DNA from: an uncultured Clostridia bacterium | GTDB lineage: Bacteria > Bacillota > Clostridia > Oscillospirales > Oscillospiraceae | Direction of reading: 5' to 3' | DNA: 13,963 nt | Assembly: GCA_937915065.1 (NCBI GenBank) | Contig: CALDMR010000009.1 | Span: forward strand, 1 to 13,963 | Notes under the pieces: model-generated | Seen by the model: the letters and a program-made list of their open reading frames with translations, nothing else | The model's database searches: none | Told to the model about the DNA's origin: nothing | Shown here: in pieces, positions 1 to 7,500 of the stretch | Numbering within the stretch: the stretch's first letter is position 1 | Layout: every line of letters begins with the position of its first letter | Program-made: the position numbers and the translations under genes

Positions 1-334
1 CCTGCTGCGGACACAGGCGGACGCAGACGCCGCAGCCTTCGCAAACATATTCATTGACCCGGCAGCGCCCCGCTTCCAGCGAAAGGGCGCCGAACCGGCA
101 ATGGACAAGGCACACACCGCAGCCGATGCATTTTTCCCCATCTACCACAGCCTTTTCCCCGCCCAGGAAATCCGAAACTTCCGGCACGGCGGTCTGTTCC
201 GCCACCAAATGCAGGTTGGGCGCGTCCACATCGCAGTCCGCCGCCGCTTTCGCGCCGGCAAAGCGCAGGAAAGCCGCGGCCGTGGTGGTTTTTCCGGTGC
301 CGCCCTTGCCGCTTAAAATCAACAGCCGTTTCAT
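1..334 (-). CDS. MinD/Mrp-superfamily P-loop ATPase with inserted 2[4Fe-4S] ferredoxin domain (second copy, 3' end cut by window)
   Basis: The first 111 codons are visible; the rest lies beyond position 1. The protein starts MKRLLILSGKGGTGKTTTA, a deviant Walker A motif (GKGGTGKT, residues 9-16) typical of MinD/ParA ATPases. It is followed by ADCDVDAPN, the switch/A' region. An inserted bacterial-type ferredoxin begins with CIGCGVCLVHC (about residues 77-87), followed by CEGCGVCVRLC (about 100-110): two CxxCxxCxxxC motifs for two [4Fe-4S] clusters. The family (COG1149) is known from anaerobes and methanogens, often as adjacent pairs, and one pair belongs to the orange-protein complex of Desulfovibrio. 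Its ATG overlaps the TGA of the preceding paralogue (ATGA, 331-334), so the two are probably translationally coupled. Family assignment is firm. The substrate is unknown; a role in loading an iron-sulfur or mixed-metal cluster onto the NifX-like partner is inferred. Confidence 0.93.
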   Translation of the reverse strand, partial: MKRLLILSGKGGTGKTTTAAAFLRFAGAKAAADCDVDAPNLHLVAEQTAVPEVSDFLGGEKAVVDGEKCIGCGVCLVHCRFGALSLEAGRCRVNEYVCEGCGVCVRLCPQQ

Positions 335-1155
335 ACCGCGCCTCCGATCTGCTCCAGAATGGCGGAAAACTGCTCCCGCATGACCGGGCTGTGCTCCACA
401 GCCAGCCGCCCCTCTGCCGTCAGCGCGGCCAGGGCCGGGTCATAAGGGATCCGGGCCAGCACCGGCAGGCGCTGCTCCCGGCAAAAGGATTCCAGCGGTT
501 CATAGGAGGCGGTCTGCTTATTGATCAGCACGCCGCACGGCTTGCCCAGCAGGGTGACCAGTTCGTGCACCATCTTGAAATTATGAAAGCCGAAGGCAGT
601 GGGTTCCGCCACCAGAACGCAGTAATCCGCATCCATTACGCACTCCATCACCGAACAGGCGCTGCCCGGCGGGCAGTCAATAACGGTCAGCCCCCGGGCC
701 CGGGCCAGGGCCGCCCGGATCACCGGGATGCCCGAGGCTTCGCCGGGATTCAGCCCCCCCGTGACCACCTGAACGCTGCCGCTCCGGCCGATCTCCAGAT
801 GGCCGATGGGCCGGGGCTCCTCGAAAGCGGCCCCCGCCGGGCACACCAGGGTACAGCCACCGCAGCTGTGGCACACCTCCGGAAAGAGCATGGGCCGGTC
901 TTTCAAATAAATCAGCGCGTGAAACCGGCAGAAATCGACGCAGTTTCTGCACCCGGTACACTTTGCCCCGTCAAAGGCGGGCAGCAGCTTGCACACGGCG
1001 GTTTCTTCCTCCGGCTGCGGCTTCAGAAACAGGCGGCCGTTGGGTTCCTCCACATCGCAGTCGATGTAAGTGGCCCCGGAAGCAGCGGCGGCCAGATTCA
1101 CCGCTGCCATCGTTTTTCCAGCGCCGCCCTTGCCGCTCAAACAGGCGATCTTCAT
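331..1155 (-). CDS. MinD/Mrp-superfamily P-loop ATPase with inserted 2[4Fe-4S] ferredoxin domain (first copy)
   Basis: The product is 274 residues, a normal length for the family. Visible motifs are the deviant Walker A GKGGAGKT (residues 8-15), IDCDVEEPN (31-39), two ferredoxin motifs CTGCRNCVDFC (C66, C69, C72, C76) and CHSCGGCTLVC (C95, C98, C101, C105), and a Walker-B-like strand LTVIDCPPGS (about 156-165). It is a paralogue of the next gene downstream; such pairs are thought to act as heterodimers, which is inferred here. Its ATG overlaps the TGA of the NifX-like gene (1152-1155), and its own TGA overlaps the next ATG, so three consecutive genes are joined by four-base overlaps. No independent promoter is visible. 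The likely role is ATP-dependent handling of metal-sulfur clusters in the cytoplasm. The family is certain; the biochemical role is not. Confidence 0.93.
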   Translation of the reverse strand: MKIACLSGKGGAGKTMAAVNLAAAASGATYIDCDVEEPNGRLFLKPQPEEETAVCKLLPAFDGAKCTGCRNCVDFCRFHALIYLKDRPMLFPEVCHSCGGCTLVCPAGAAFEEPRPIGHLEIGRSGSVQVVTGGLNPGEASGIPVIRAALARARGLTVIDCPPGSACSVMECVMDADYCVLVAEPTAFGFHNFKMVHELVTLLGKPCGVLINKQTASYEPLESFCREQRLPVLARIPYDPALAALTAEGRLAVEHSPVMREQFSAILEQIGGAV

Positions 1156-1502
1156 TGTCCGTTCTGGAAGCCGCCGTGGAACTGCGTCAGTTCCGCCAGT
1201 TTCCCCTCCTCAAAGGCCGCCAGGTCTTCCGCCGCAGCCTTGTGGACGGATTTGTATACTTTCATTCCCGCCGCATGGAACACATCTGCGGCGTTCTGCC
1301 CGCAGCGGACGGTGATGAGCACATCGACCCCGCTGTCCACCAGGAACTGGGCCGCCTGGAGCCCCGCGCCGCTTTGGGCCTGGGCCCCGGGATTGTCTAC
1401 CACGGCGTCGCTCCCGTTCTCCCGCACCAGGAAATAGGGCGCGCGCGCCAAAACGATGCACACTTCTTTTTTGTTTTCATCCAATGGAACCGCAATCTTC
1501 AT
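1152..1502 (-). CDS. NifX/NifB-type dinitrogenase iron-molybdenum cofactor-binding domain protein (orange-protein-like)
   Basis: The product is 116 residues. It starts MKIAVPLDENK and has the single-domain NifX/NifB-C fold pattern: strand, ARAPYFLV, a DNPGAQAQSGAG segment, VDVLITVRCGQNAADVF and a GMKVYKS strand, then a short tail ending HGGFQNGQ. Proteins of this family bind metal-sulfur clusters. The Desulfovibrio orange protein (ORP), encoded next to two ferredoxin-containing MinD ATPases, carries a Mo-Cu-sulfide cluster. The genomic company here matches that pattern, so an ORP-like carrier is a reasonable inference, though no nitrogenase genes are present. The start at 1502 was chosen because AGGAGGG lies just upstream; the frame stays open further upstream to 1634, but that stretch is an alanine-rich overlap with the DUF134 gene. 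The ribosome binding site overlaps the end of that gene. Confidence 0.88.
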   Translation of the reverse strand: MKIAVPLDENKKEVCIVLARAPYFLVRENGSDAVVDNPGAQAQSGAGLQAAQFLVDSGVDVLITVRCGQNAADVFHAAGMKVYKSVHKAAAEDLAAFEEGKLAELTQFHGGFQNGQ

Positions 1503-1515
1503 GCCAGTCTCCCTC

Positions 1516-1878
1516 CTACTCTGTCCGCAGCCTGCAGCTCCGGTGATGGCGGCGGCAGCCGCCGCAGCCGCAAACTTCTTCCTGCCCGTCGCACAGCTGA
1601 TAGTCGCCGCCCTCGATGCGCAGGGGGCGGCCATCCACCAGCGCCTCCGCCAGCTTGTGCCGGGCCTCTGTGTAGATCATCTGTACCGTTGTCCGGGCCA
1701 CCTGCATATAATTGCTGCACTCCTCCTGGGAAAAACCCTGCTTGTCAATCAGGCGGATGGCTTCGTATTCGTCCACCGTCAGGATCACCGGGTTTCTGCA
1801 ATCCGCCCGGCCCAGGGGGCGAAATTCCCTGGTCTGTGGCATTTGGCAGACCTTTCTGCACTTTTTTCGTCTCGGCAT
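1516..1878 (-). CDS. DUF134 family helix-turn-helix protein with Cys-rich tail
   Basis: The product is 120 residues, starting MPRRKKCRKVCQMP. It matches DUF134: the N-terminal CRKVCQMP motif, then VILTVDEYEAIRLIDKQGFSQEECSNYMQVARTTVQMIYTEARHKLAEALVDGRPLRIEGGDYQL, whose middle (about residues 40-85) is a sigma-region-4-like helix-turn-helix. The tail (about 100-120) is Cys/His-rich with CGCGGC followed by RRHHRSC, suggesting metal or cluster binding. DUF134 genes often neighbour NifX-like and MinD-ferredoxin genes; their function is not established, but DNA binding is likely. The start at 1878 is supported by AAGGAGGG a few bases upstream. An in-frame ATG at 1920 has no ribosome binding site and overlaps an operator-like repeat. 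This is the first gene of the leftward operon, and it could be the regulator acting on the repeats in front of it. Confidence 0.88.
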   Translation of the reverse strand: MPRRKKCRKVCQMPQTREFRPLGRADCRNPVILTVDEYEAIRLIDKQGFSQEECSNYMQVARTTVQMIYTEARHKLAEALVDGRPLRIEGGDYQLCDGQEEVCGCGGCRRHHRSCRLRTE

Positions 1879-1898
1879 GACCGCCCTCCTTTCCGGAA

Positions 1899-1989
1899 CA
1901 CCATTTCCGGCATATGCCATTTATTTATTTCGAGTATAGCACCATTTCCGGCATATGTCAACTATATATAATTGACATATGCCGGAAAT
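1899..1989. promoter_or_regulatory. Operator region with three copies of a GGCATATGYC dyad
   Basis: Two copies form a perfect inverted repeat: ATTTCCGGCATATGTCAA at 1944-1961 and its exact reverse complement at 1972-1989, separated by 10 AT-rich bases. A third copy at 1899-1916 repeats 18 bases (CACCATTTCCGGCATATG) of 1940-1957 in direct orientation, 41 bp away. Each copy centres on CATATG and is itself near-palindromic (GGCATATGCC at 1909-1918; GGCATATGTC at 1950-1959; GACATATGCC at 1974-1983). The second and third of these overlap the -35 boxes of the two divergent promoters and the first lies downstream of the leftward start, so repression is the simplest reading. Candidate binders are the adjacent Crp/Fnr protein and the DUF134 protein; which one is not shown by the sequence. 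Confidence 0.8.
1933..1961 (-). promoter_or_regulatory. Sigma-A-type promoter of the DUF134-NifX-MinD operon
   Basis: Read leftward, TTGACA (1961-1956) is followed after exactly 17 bp by TATACT (1938-1933), one base off the consensus. The -35 box is part of the left arm of the inverted repeat. Transcription should start near 1926, giving a leader of roughly 48 nt before the DUF134 ATG; the leader contains another copy of the operator-like motif. Confidence 0.85.
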
Positions 1990-2000
1990 TATCGTATAAT
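1972..2000 (+). promoter_or_regulatory. Consensus sigma-A promoter of the Crp/Fnr regulator gene
   Basis: TTGACA (1972-1977), 17 bp, TATAAT (1995-2000): a perfect match to the vegetative consensus with ideal spacing. The -35 box lies inside the right arm of the inverted repeat, and only 10 bp separate it from the -35 box of the opposing promoter. Confidence 0.92.
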
Positions 2001-2028
2001 AGCACCACTGATCAAAGGAGGATACGGT

Positions 2029-2688
2029 ATGGAGTTTCAAACCTGCTTTCCCATCTGGGATCAACTGACTCCCGCCCAGCAGGGCCGCCTGCTGGACAGC
2101 ATAATTACCCGCCCGGTGTCAAAGGGCACGGTGATCCACAACGGCAGCATGAACTGTACCGGCCTGCTGCTGGTACAATCCGGCCAGCTCCGGGCTTATA
2201 TTCTCTCCGACGAGGGCCGCGAAATCACGCTCTACCGCCTGTTTGACCGGGATATGTGCCTGTTTTCCGCCTCGTGCATGATGCGCTCCATCCAGTTCGA
2301 CATTACCATCGAGGCCGAGAAAGATACCTCCCTATGGATCATCCCCGCAGAAGTCTATAAGGAGATCATGGAAGAATCCGCCCCCGTGGCCAACTATACC
2401 AACGAACTGATGGCCACCCGCTTTTCCGAGGTCATGTGGCTCATTGAGCAGATCATGTGGAAGAGTCTCGACAAGCGCGTGGCCGCATTCTTGCTGGAAG
2501 AATCCGCCATCGAGGGTACCGATGTGCTGAAGCTCACCCATGAGGTGATCGCCAACCACCTAGGTTCCCACCGGGAAGTCATCACCCGTATGCTCCGCTA
2601 CTTCCAAAGCGAGGGGCTTGTCAAGCTGTCCCGCGGAACGGTTCAGATCCTCGACGCCGCCCGGCTGGAAGCCTTGCAGGACGCTTGA
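2029..2688 (+). CDS. Crp/Fnr family transcriptional regulator
   Basis: The product is 219 residues, the usual length for the family. Residues about 20-130 form the cyclic-nucleotide-binding-like beta-roll, including TGLLLVQSGQLRAYILSDEGREITLYRLFDRD; the dimerisation helix follows (about 120-150). Residues about 165-195 form the winged helix-turn-helix, LTHEVIANHLGSHREVITRMLRYF. Its recognition helix keeps the R-E-x3-R pattern of Crp (R182, E183, R187). There are four cysteines (C6, C43, C77, C83), but not the N-terminal cluster-binding set of classical Fnr, so the signal is unclear; redox or metal stress is a guess from the neighbours. The start at 2029 has AAAGGAGG upstream; a TTG at 1972 in the same frame lies inside the promoter. 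The gene is divergent from the metal-cluster operon, and the operator sites imply autoregulation or shared control. Confidence 0.93.
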   Translation: MEFQTCFPIWDQLTPAQQGRLLDSIITRPVSKGTVIHNGSMNCTGLLLVQSGQLRAYILSDEGREITLYRLFDRDMCLFSASCMMRSIQFDITIEAEKDTSLWIIPAEVYKEIMEESAPVANYTNELMATRFSEVMWLIEQIMWKSLDKRVAAFLLEESAIEGTDVLKLTHEVIANHLGSHREVITRMLRYFQSEGLVKLSRGTVQILDAARLEALQDA

Positions 2689-2708
2689 AAAACAGATACA
2701 GAACTGCT

Positions 2709-2746
2709 AACCAGGGCCGCGCTCTCAAAGGAGCACGGCCCTGGTT
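2709..2746 (+). terminator. Rho-independent terminator after the Crp/Fnr gene
   Basis: AACCAGGGCCG (2709-2719) pairs with CGGCCCTGGTT (2736-2746), extended inward by GCTC/GAGC, and is followed by a short, interrupted T-rich tail (TTTCCGTTTCC). It begins about 20 nt after the stop codon. The convergent recombinase gene ends at 2759, close enough that the hairpin could also affect its transcripts, but no T-run lies on that side. Confidence 0.78.
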
Positions 2747-2758
2747 TCCGTTTCCGCT

Positions 2759-4231
2759 TCAAACTTTCCAAAAAATCTCCGCCCCGGCCTCGCCCACTTC
2801 GATCCGGTCAATGTACTGCCGGGCCACCAGCTTTTTCCCGGCAAAATCCAAATCCGCAAAGCGCAGCCGATCCGCCGCGTGACAGTTCCGGGCGGCCCGC
2901 TTGTGCGCCTCCAAAAGCTGCCGCCGTTCCGCATCCAGCCGCCCCAGGGCCCGCTGCAAATAACGGCGATCCAAATCCCGGCTTTCCGCAAAGGCGTCCA
3001 CTAACCGGTCGGCCTTGCGCGCCAACTCCGCCAGCTGCCCGGCCAAGGCGTCCCGCCCCTCATCCTCCGGCGGCTCTGGCGGGCAGGCCTCCAGCAGCCC
3101 CTCGATCTCTTCTGCCGCCGCCTGCTCCAAAGCTCCCAGATCCGCCCCGATGGCCGCATCGCAGCGGGCCAGGTTATACCGTCCGCTGCACAGCATCCGC
3201 CGCCGGGGCCCCTCCTCCAGAATTTTCAAGCTGTAGCCGCATTTGGCGCATTTCAGCAAACCGGACAGCCAGGTGTGGGTGCCCTTTCCGCTGTTGCCGA
3301 CCTGCCGGTTGCGTTCCAGTTTTTCCTGGCAGCGCAGCCACAGGGCCGGGGGCACCAGTCCCACGCTGTTCAGCACCGTCAGCCGCTGTTCCTGGGCCGG
3401 GGCGGCGCCCCTTTGCCCCCGGTTCCGCCGCCCCGCCAGCATTGCCCCATGCACCCCGTCAAAAGCCTCCGGCGGCGCGCCGATCTCCGCGCCCCGGCTC
3501 AAATAATACAGCCGCACCTGTTCATCGGCCATCACATAAACGGGATTGTGCAGAATCCGCGACAGGGTCACGGAATCCCACTCCGCCCGCCGGGGGCCGT
3601 GTACTCCCGCCCGGGTCAGGCTTTTGGCCAGTTTTCCCAGGGAGCATCCCCCGTCTGCATAGGACTGAAACAACTGCCGCGCCTGCTCCGCGTCTCCGTT
3701 GGGCCGCAGCGTGGGGATCTCCTTTCCCCCGGCGTTTTTGGCCCGGCCCACATCAAATCCATAGGGCGCGGGCCCGCCCGGCCAGGCGCCCAGGGCCAGG
3801 CGGCGGTAATAGTTGTCCCGCACCCGCTCCGCCGTGGTCTCCCGCTCCAGCTGGGCAAACACCATAATGATGTGCAGCATGGCCCGCCCCATGGGCGTGG
3901 TGGTGTCAAAGCGCTCGTTCACGGAACAAAATTCCACCCGGTGGGCCTGCAAAATTTCCCAAAGCTGACCAAAATCCGCCACCGACCGGGAAAATCGATC
4001 CAGGCGGTACACATACAGGGTGCCGATCCGGTCTGCCCGCACATCCTTCAGCAGCCGCTGGAAGGCCGGGCGCTCCGTGTTTTTTCCCGAATAGCCGCAG
4101 TCCTGATACACCTTCAGTTCCCGCCCCTCCGCCGCCCGGCGGCACAGGGCAATCTGGCCGGAAATGGAAAGGCTGTCCTTTTTCTCCACCGACTGGCGGG
4201 CGTAGACCGCATCCCACTGTTCTGCCCTCAC
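2759..4231 (-). CDS. Large serine site-specific recombinase (resolvase/invertase family)
   Basis: The product is 490 residues from a GTG start. Residues about 5-150 are the resolvase catalytic domain: YARQS with catalytic Ser14, GYSGKNTERPAFQRLL, YRLDRFSRS with the conserved arginine, and FAQLERETTAERV. Next is the Recombinase DNA-binding domain (about 155-310), then a zinc ribbon (C328, C331, C348, C357) and a C-terminal region rich in charged helices, likely coiled coil (about 395-455). This is the architecture of transposon and prophage large serine integrases and of spore-element recombinases. The GTG at 4231 was chosen because it overlaps the stop of a small upstream frame as GTGA and has GGGGAG upstream; an ATG at 4282 in frame would add 17 low-complexity residues. 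No other mobile-element genes are next to it, so it may be a stranded or domesticated recombinase. Confidence 0.92.
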   Translation of the reverse strand: MRAEQWDAVYARQSVEKKDSLSISGQIALCRRAAEGRELKVYQDCGYSGKNTERPAFQRLLKDVRADRIGTLYVYRLDRFSRSVADFGQLWEILQAHRVEFCSVNERFDTTTPMGRAMLHIIMVFAQLERETTAERVRDNYYRRLALGAWPGGPAPYGFDVGRAKNAGGKEIPTLRPNGDAEQARQLFQSYADGGCSLGKLAKSLTRAGVHGPRRAEWDSVTLSRILHNPVYVMADEQVRLYYLSRGAEIGAPPEAFDGVHGAMLAGRRNRGQRGAAPAQEQRLTVLNSVGLVPPALWLRCQEKLERNRQVGNSGKGTHTWLSGLLKCAKCGYSLKILEEGPRRRMLCSGRYNLARCDAAIGADLGALEQAAAEEIEGLLEACPPEPPEDEGRDALAGQLAELARKADRLVDAFAESRDLDRRYLQRALGRLDAERRQLLEAHKRAARNCHAADRLRFADLDFAGKKLVARQYIDRIEVGEAGAEIFWKV

Positions 4232-4362
4232 GGCCTGTTCTCCCCGCCGCCGTCGCGCAGGGCCCGGAGCATGCGGACGCATGCCCGATAGCGCTCCCGC
4301 AGCTGCTCCCGGCGGGCTTCCTCATTCTCATGCGCCGGATGGCAATGTTTGACTTCCATCAT
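4228..4362 (-). CDS. Small 44-residue protein coupled to the serine recombinase
   Basis: The frame starts MMEVKHCHPAHENEEARREQ and continues with a charged, likely helical stretch (LRERYRACVRMLRALRD) before GGGENRP and a TGA. A purine-rich GGGGGAGGGG lies directly upstream of the ATG. The TGA (4230-4228) overlaps the GTG of the recombinase (4231-4229) in the classic four-base coupling arrangement. No recognised domain is visible. It may be a leader that sets recombinase translation, or a small helical cofactor. The coding call rests on the ribosome binding site, the overlap and a helix-like composition, not on homology. A second ATG directly after the first leaves the exact start open by one codon. 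No convincing promoter is visible upstream (4363-4434). Confidence 0.6.
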   Translation of the reverse strand: MMEVKHCHPAHENEEARREQLRERYRACVRMLRALRDGGGENRP

Positions 4363-4434
4363 AACCCCTCCCCCGGCTCCACCTTATGCCATGCCCCGCC
4401 CGAACATGCCCTAAAAACTTCGTCCCATTCCCCC

Positions 4435-4482
4435 AAAAAACGAAGCAAAGCCGTGCTCCACCAATGGGAGCACGGCTTTGCT
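4435..4482 (-). terminator. Strong rho-independent terminator of the SLH protein gene
   Basis: Perfect 16-bp arms (AGCAAAGCCGTGCTCC at 4444-4459 and its complement at 4467-4482) enclose a 7-base loop. Read leftward, the stem is followed by CG and six T residues. It starts 30 bases after the SLH gene stop and separates that gene from the recombinase pair. Confidence 0.93.
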
Positions 4483-4512
4483 GTCGTTTATGGGGTTTTT
4501 ACCGCGGTCAGA

Positions 4513-7500
4513 TCAGAACTTCTGGTCGAAGTTCATCAGGATCTGGGCCACTTCGGCGCGGGTGGCGGTGGCTTTGGGGGCCAGGCCGCTGTCCGTGCCG
4601 TTGATCACGCCGGCGCCCACTGCCCAATTCATGGCGGACACGGCGTAGCCGGATACCTGGGCGGCATCGGCAAAGGAAGTCAGATTCTCTTCCGTGGTGG
4701 CGGTATCCAGACCCTTATACTGGGCATAGCGGTACAGAACCGTCACCAGCTGCTCCCGGGTGATGGGATCGTTGGGGCCGAAGTTGCCGTTGTCATAGCC
4801 GTTCACGATCTGCTCGGAAGCGGCCCAGCGGACGGCCTCGGCATACCACTCGGTGCCATTCATATCGCCGAAGGTCAGGGCGTAGTTCACGCTCTTCTTG
4901 CCCTCCAGGTTGAAGAGCACCTGGGCCATCTGGCTGCGGGTCAGCTTATCCAGAGGCATGAACTTGCCGCTGTCGCCTTCCATCATGCCCTTGTCAGTGA
5001 CATAGGCCACAGCATCGGCGTACCAGGCACTGGCGCTGACATCGCTGTAAGCGGGCGCTTCCACGATCTTAGCGAAAGTGGCCTTCACATCAACCTTGCC
5101 TGCGGGCATGGTGAAGGTGTACTTGCCGTTGCCCTTATCGGTCAGCTTGATCTCCTTGCCGTTCTTGTCAGTGACGGTCAGATCGTCCAGTTCATAGCCC
5201 TTGTCAGCCTTGACGGTCAGAGTCACGGTGGTGTTCTTGGAAGCACTCTTGTGGGAGGCCGTCACGGTGCCGTTCTTGCTGTCCTCCACATTCACCGTGT
5301 AGCTGCTGCTGGAAGAACCGCCGGAGGAGGGACGGGTGTAAGTAATCTTCACGCTGTCGCCTGTAGCATTCTTTTTCGCAAGCGTATAATCCTTGCCGTT
5401 TATCTTGACAGTAATTTCGCTATCAGTGCCGTTCTGCACCGTAATTTCACGGCTGTCGCCGGACATGGTGAAGTTGGTATTTACATCGGGTGCTTTCAGA
5501 ATGATTACAGTGTCTTTGTCCTTGGCAGCGTTCAGAGCGTCGGTCAGGTTCATGTAGCGCTCGCCGTTCACCTCTGCCACAGCGGCGGGAGCGACGCTGA
5601 TCACGAATTCACTGAAGCCATGGGGGTTGGTAAAGGTTGCAACCTTGTCTTTCACAGTCGCCACATACTCATGGCCTTTGTGCTGAACATAAACCTCCGT
5701 TCCAGTCCAATCATCAGGCAGGGTAACACTGATGGTCATGGTTCTCAGACTGTTCAGCTCTGTTTCAGACCCTTTCAGAACAACCGCGTTGGCACCGCTA
5801 TCAACTTCGCCTACCACCTTAATATCCGTGGCGCTCCCTGCCGTGGAGGCGACCACACGGTACATGGGGGTGATGTCCAGGGTAAAGGTCTTGTTGCCTG
5901 CATCGTAAGCGGTGGGCTTAATATCCAGATAGGTCTGGACATAGGTGGTGATATTTTCTTTCTCACCAAGGGCGTTCTCTAATGCCTGTTCCGCAGCGGC
6001 TTTTTCTTCCTCAGTAACAGTGTTCAGCACACTGTTGGCTGCGGCGGCCAGCTCTCCGTTATCTTCAACACTCTTTGCCACAGCCTCTGCCGCATCTTTG
6101 GATTCATTGGGAATTGCACTCATATCCACCACAGGATCGCCGGCAGCGGGTTCCACCACAGTCTCGGTGGTAACCTTGTCACCCACGGTGAAGGCATAGC
6201 CGGGTTCCGTACCGGGCAGAGCTACCTTATTCTCCGCCAAATAGGCCGTAGGGTCAGAGGTGAAATAGCCGCCGGTGATAATAGGATGACGGTAAGGCTT
6301 TCCGTCTTCATCGTTTCCTTCTAATGCAAGCGGTTTATCCTTTGCATTAAAGTAACCATCTTTGATTTCAAGAACCGTGTCCGTAGCACTCATTCCAAGC
6401 AACGCCTTCGTGTTCTCTGCCGCTTTGAATACGCCATTTTCAATTACAGCTTGTCCGCCCTCATCACACCAGACGGCATAATAGTCCGTAGCTGTTACAT
6501 CAACATTGCGCAGAATGACATTTTGCGCATTGTAAATGTTAATGCCACCGACAGCGGTGACATCCTCAACAAGAAAGTGTTTGGTGGGATTTTCACCAAT
6601 GAACAGGGCATAACTGCCGCCCTTAGAGTCCAGATAACCATTCTTGATGGTACAGTTTTCCCCCTCAAAGATAAGGGTAAAGTTGATTGCAGAAATTTTA
6701 TGCTGATTGAGATCAAGTGTCTTGTTGGAAAGGTTCAAAATGGTCGTATCACGCACCCAATCAATATCCCTCGTCAGCTTGATTGTGTCCTCAGAGTCCG
6801 CATCTTCAACCGCCTGCTGCAGTGTACCATAGAGTGTCGAGCCGATTGCAGCAACAGCATTGTCTGTGTTCAACGTCTCGACTACATATTTCCCGTTTGT
6901 GAGGACGGCACTGTAACCGTACGCCAGACCAGTACTGGGATTCACCAGAAATGTACCGCCGATGACACCGACCGACTCAGGATAAGCGAAAGACTGTACT
7001 GCTGTTTTAAGATCTGTCCCACTCCAGTAGTTGTGTTCCAGAGAGACTTTTTTAGAATCAGGAACACTGCTGGCTTTGATCAGCTCACCATCACTGTCTC
7101 CTGAATTCGCCATAACGTTATTATTAATTGCAATGTCACAATCGGCCAAAACCTCACCAAAACGGATCGCGCGATCCTTTGCACCATCGATTACATTTTC
7201 ACAAATTACAACGGTCCCTTTCACAGGGTTGCTCTTGGAACTCTGCAGTGCAATTGTGTTGTGGGTTGTATTTCGGATATAGTTGTTTGCAATCGTTGCG
7301 CCATTGACACCCTGAATATAGATGCCCTGATAGTAATCTTTGATTGTGCAATTCCGAACCGTGATATTGCTGTAATATTTGCTGTCAGCATTCGTCTTAA
7401 TGGCGGCGAAGCCTTTGTCTGCCGCCATTTTTTTCGTATCACCTGTAAATGTGCAGCCATCAAAAGTAATGTTTCGGTTGACCGCATTCTTAGAGTAGTT

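Noticed and set aside
391..1437. Long plus-strand reading frame opposite the MinD and NifX-like genes
   Set aside because: It is antisense to genes with clear family motifs, has a low-complexity Gly/Arg/His-rich composition and no domain; it is an effect of GC-rich codon use.
1503..1634. N-terminal extension of the NifX-like protein
   Set aside because: It is alanine-rich, overlaps the DUF134 gene out of frame, and the internal ATG at 1502 has a strong ribosome binding site and the conserved MKIAVP start.
3275..4291. Plus-strand frame opposite the serine recombinase
   Set aside because: Antisense shadow with Pro/Arg/Gly-rich composition; the minus strand has catalytic and zinc-ribbon motifs.
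4330..5982. 550-codon plus-strand frame opposite the SLH protein C-terminal region
   Set aside because: It is the antisense of the SLH and beta-repeat coding region, and runs through the terminator hairpin at 4444-4482. There is no supporting ribosome binding site.
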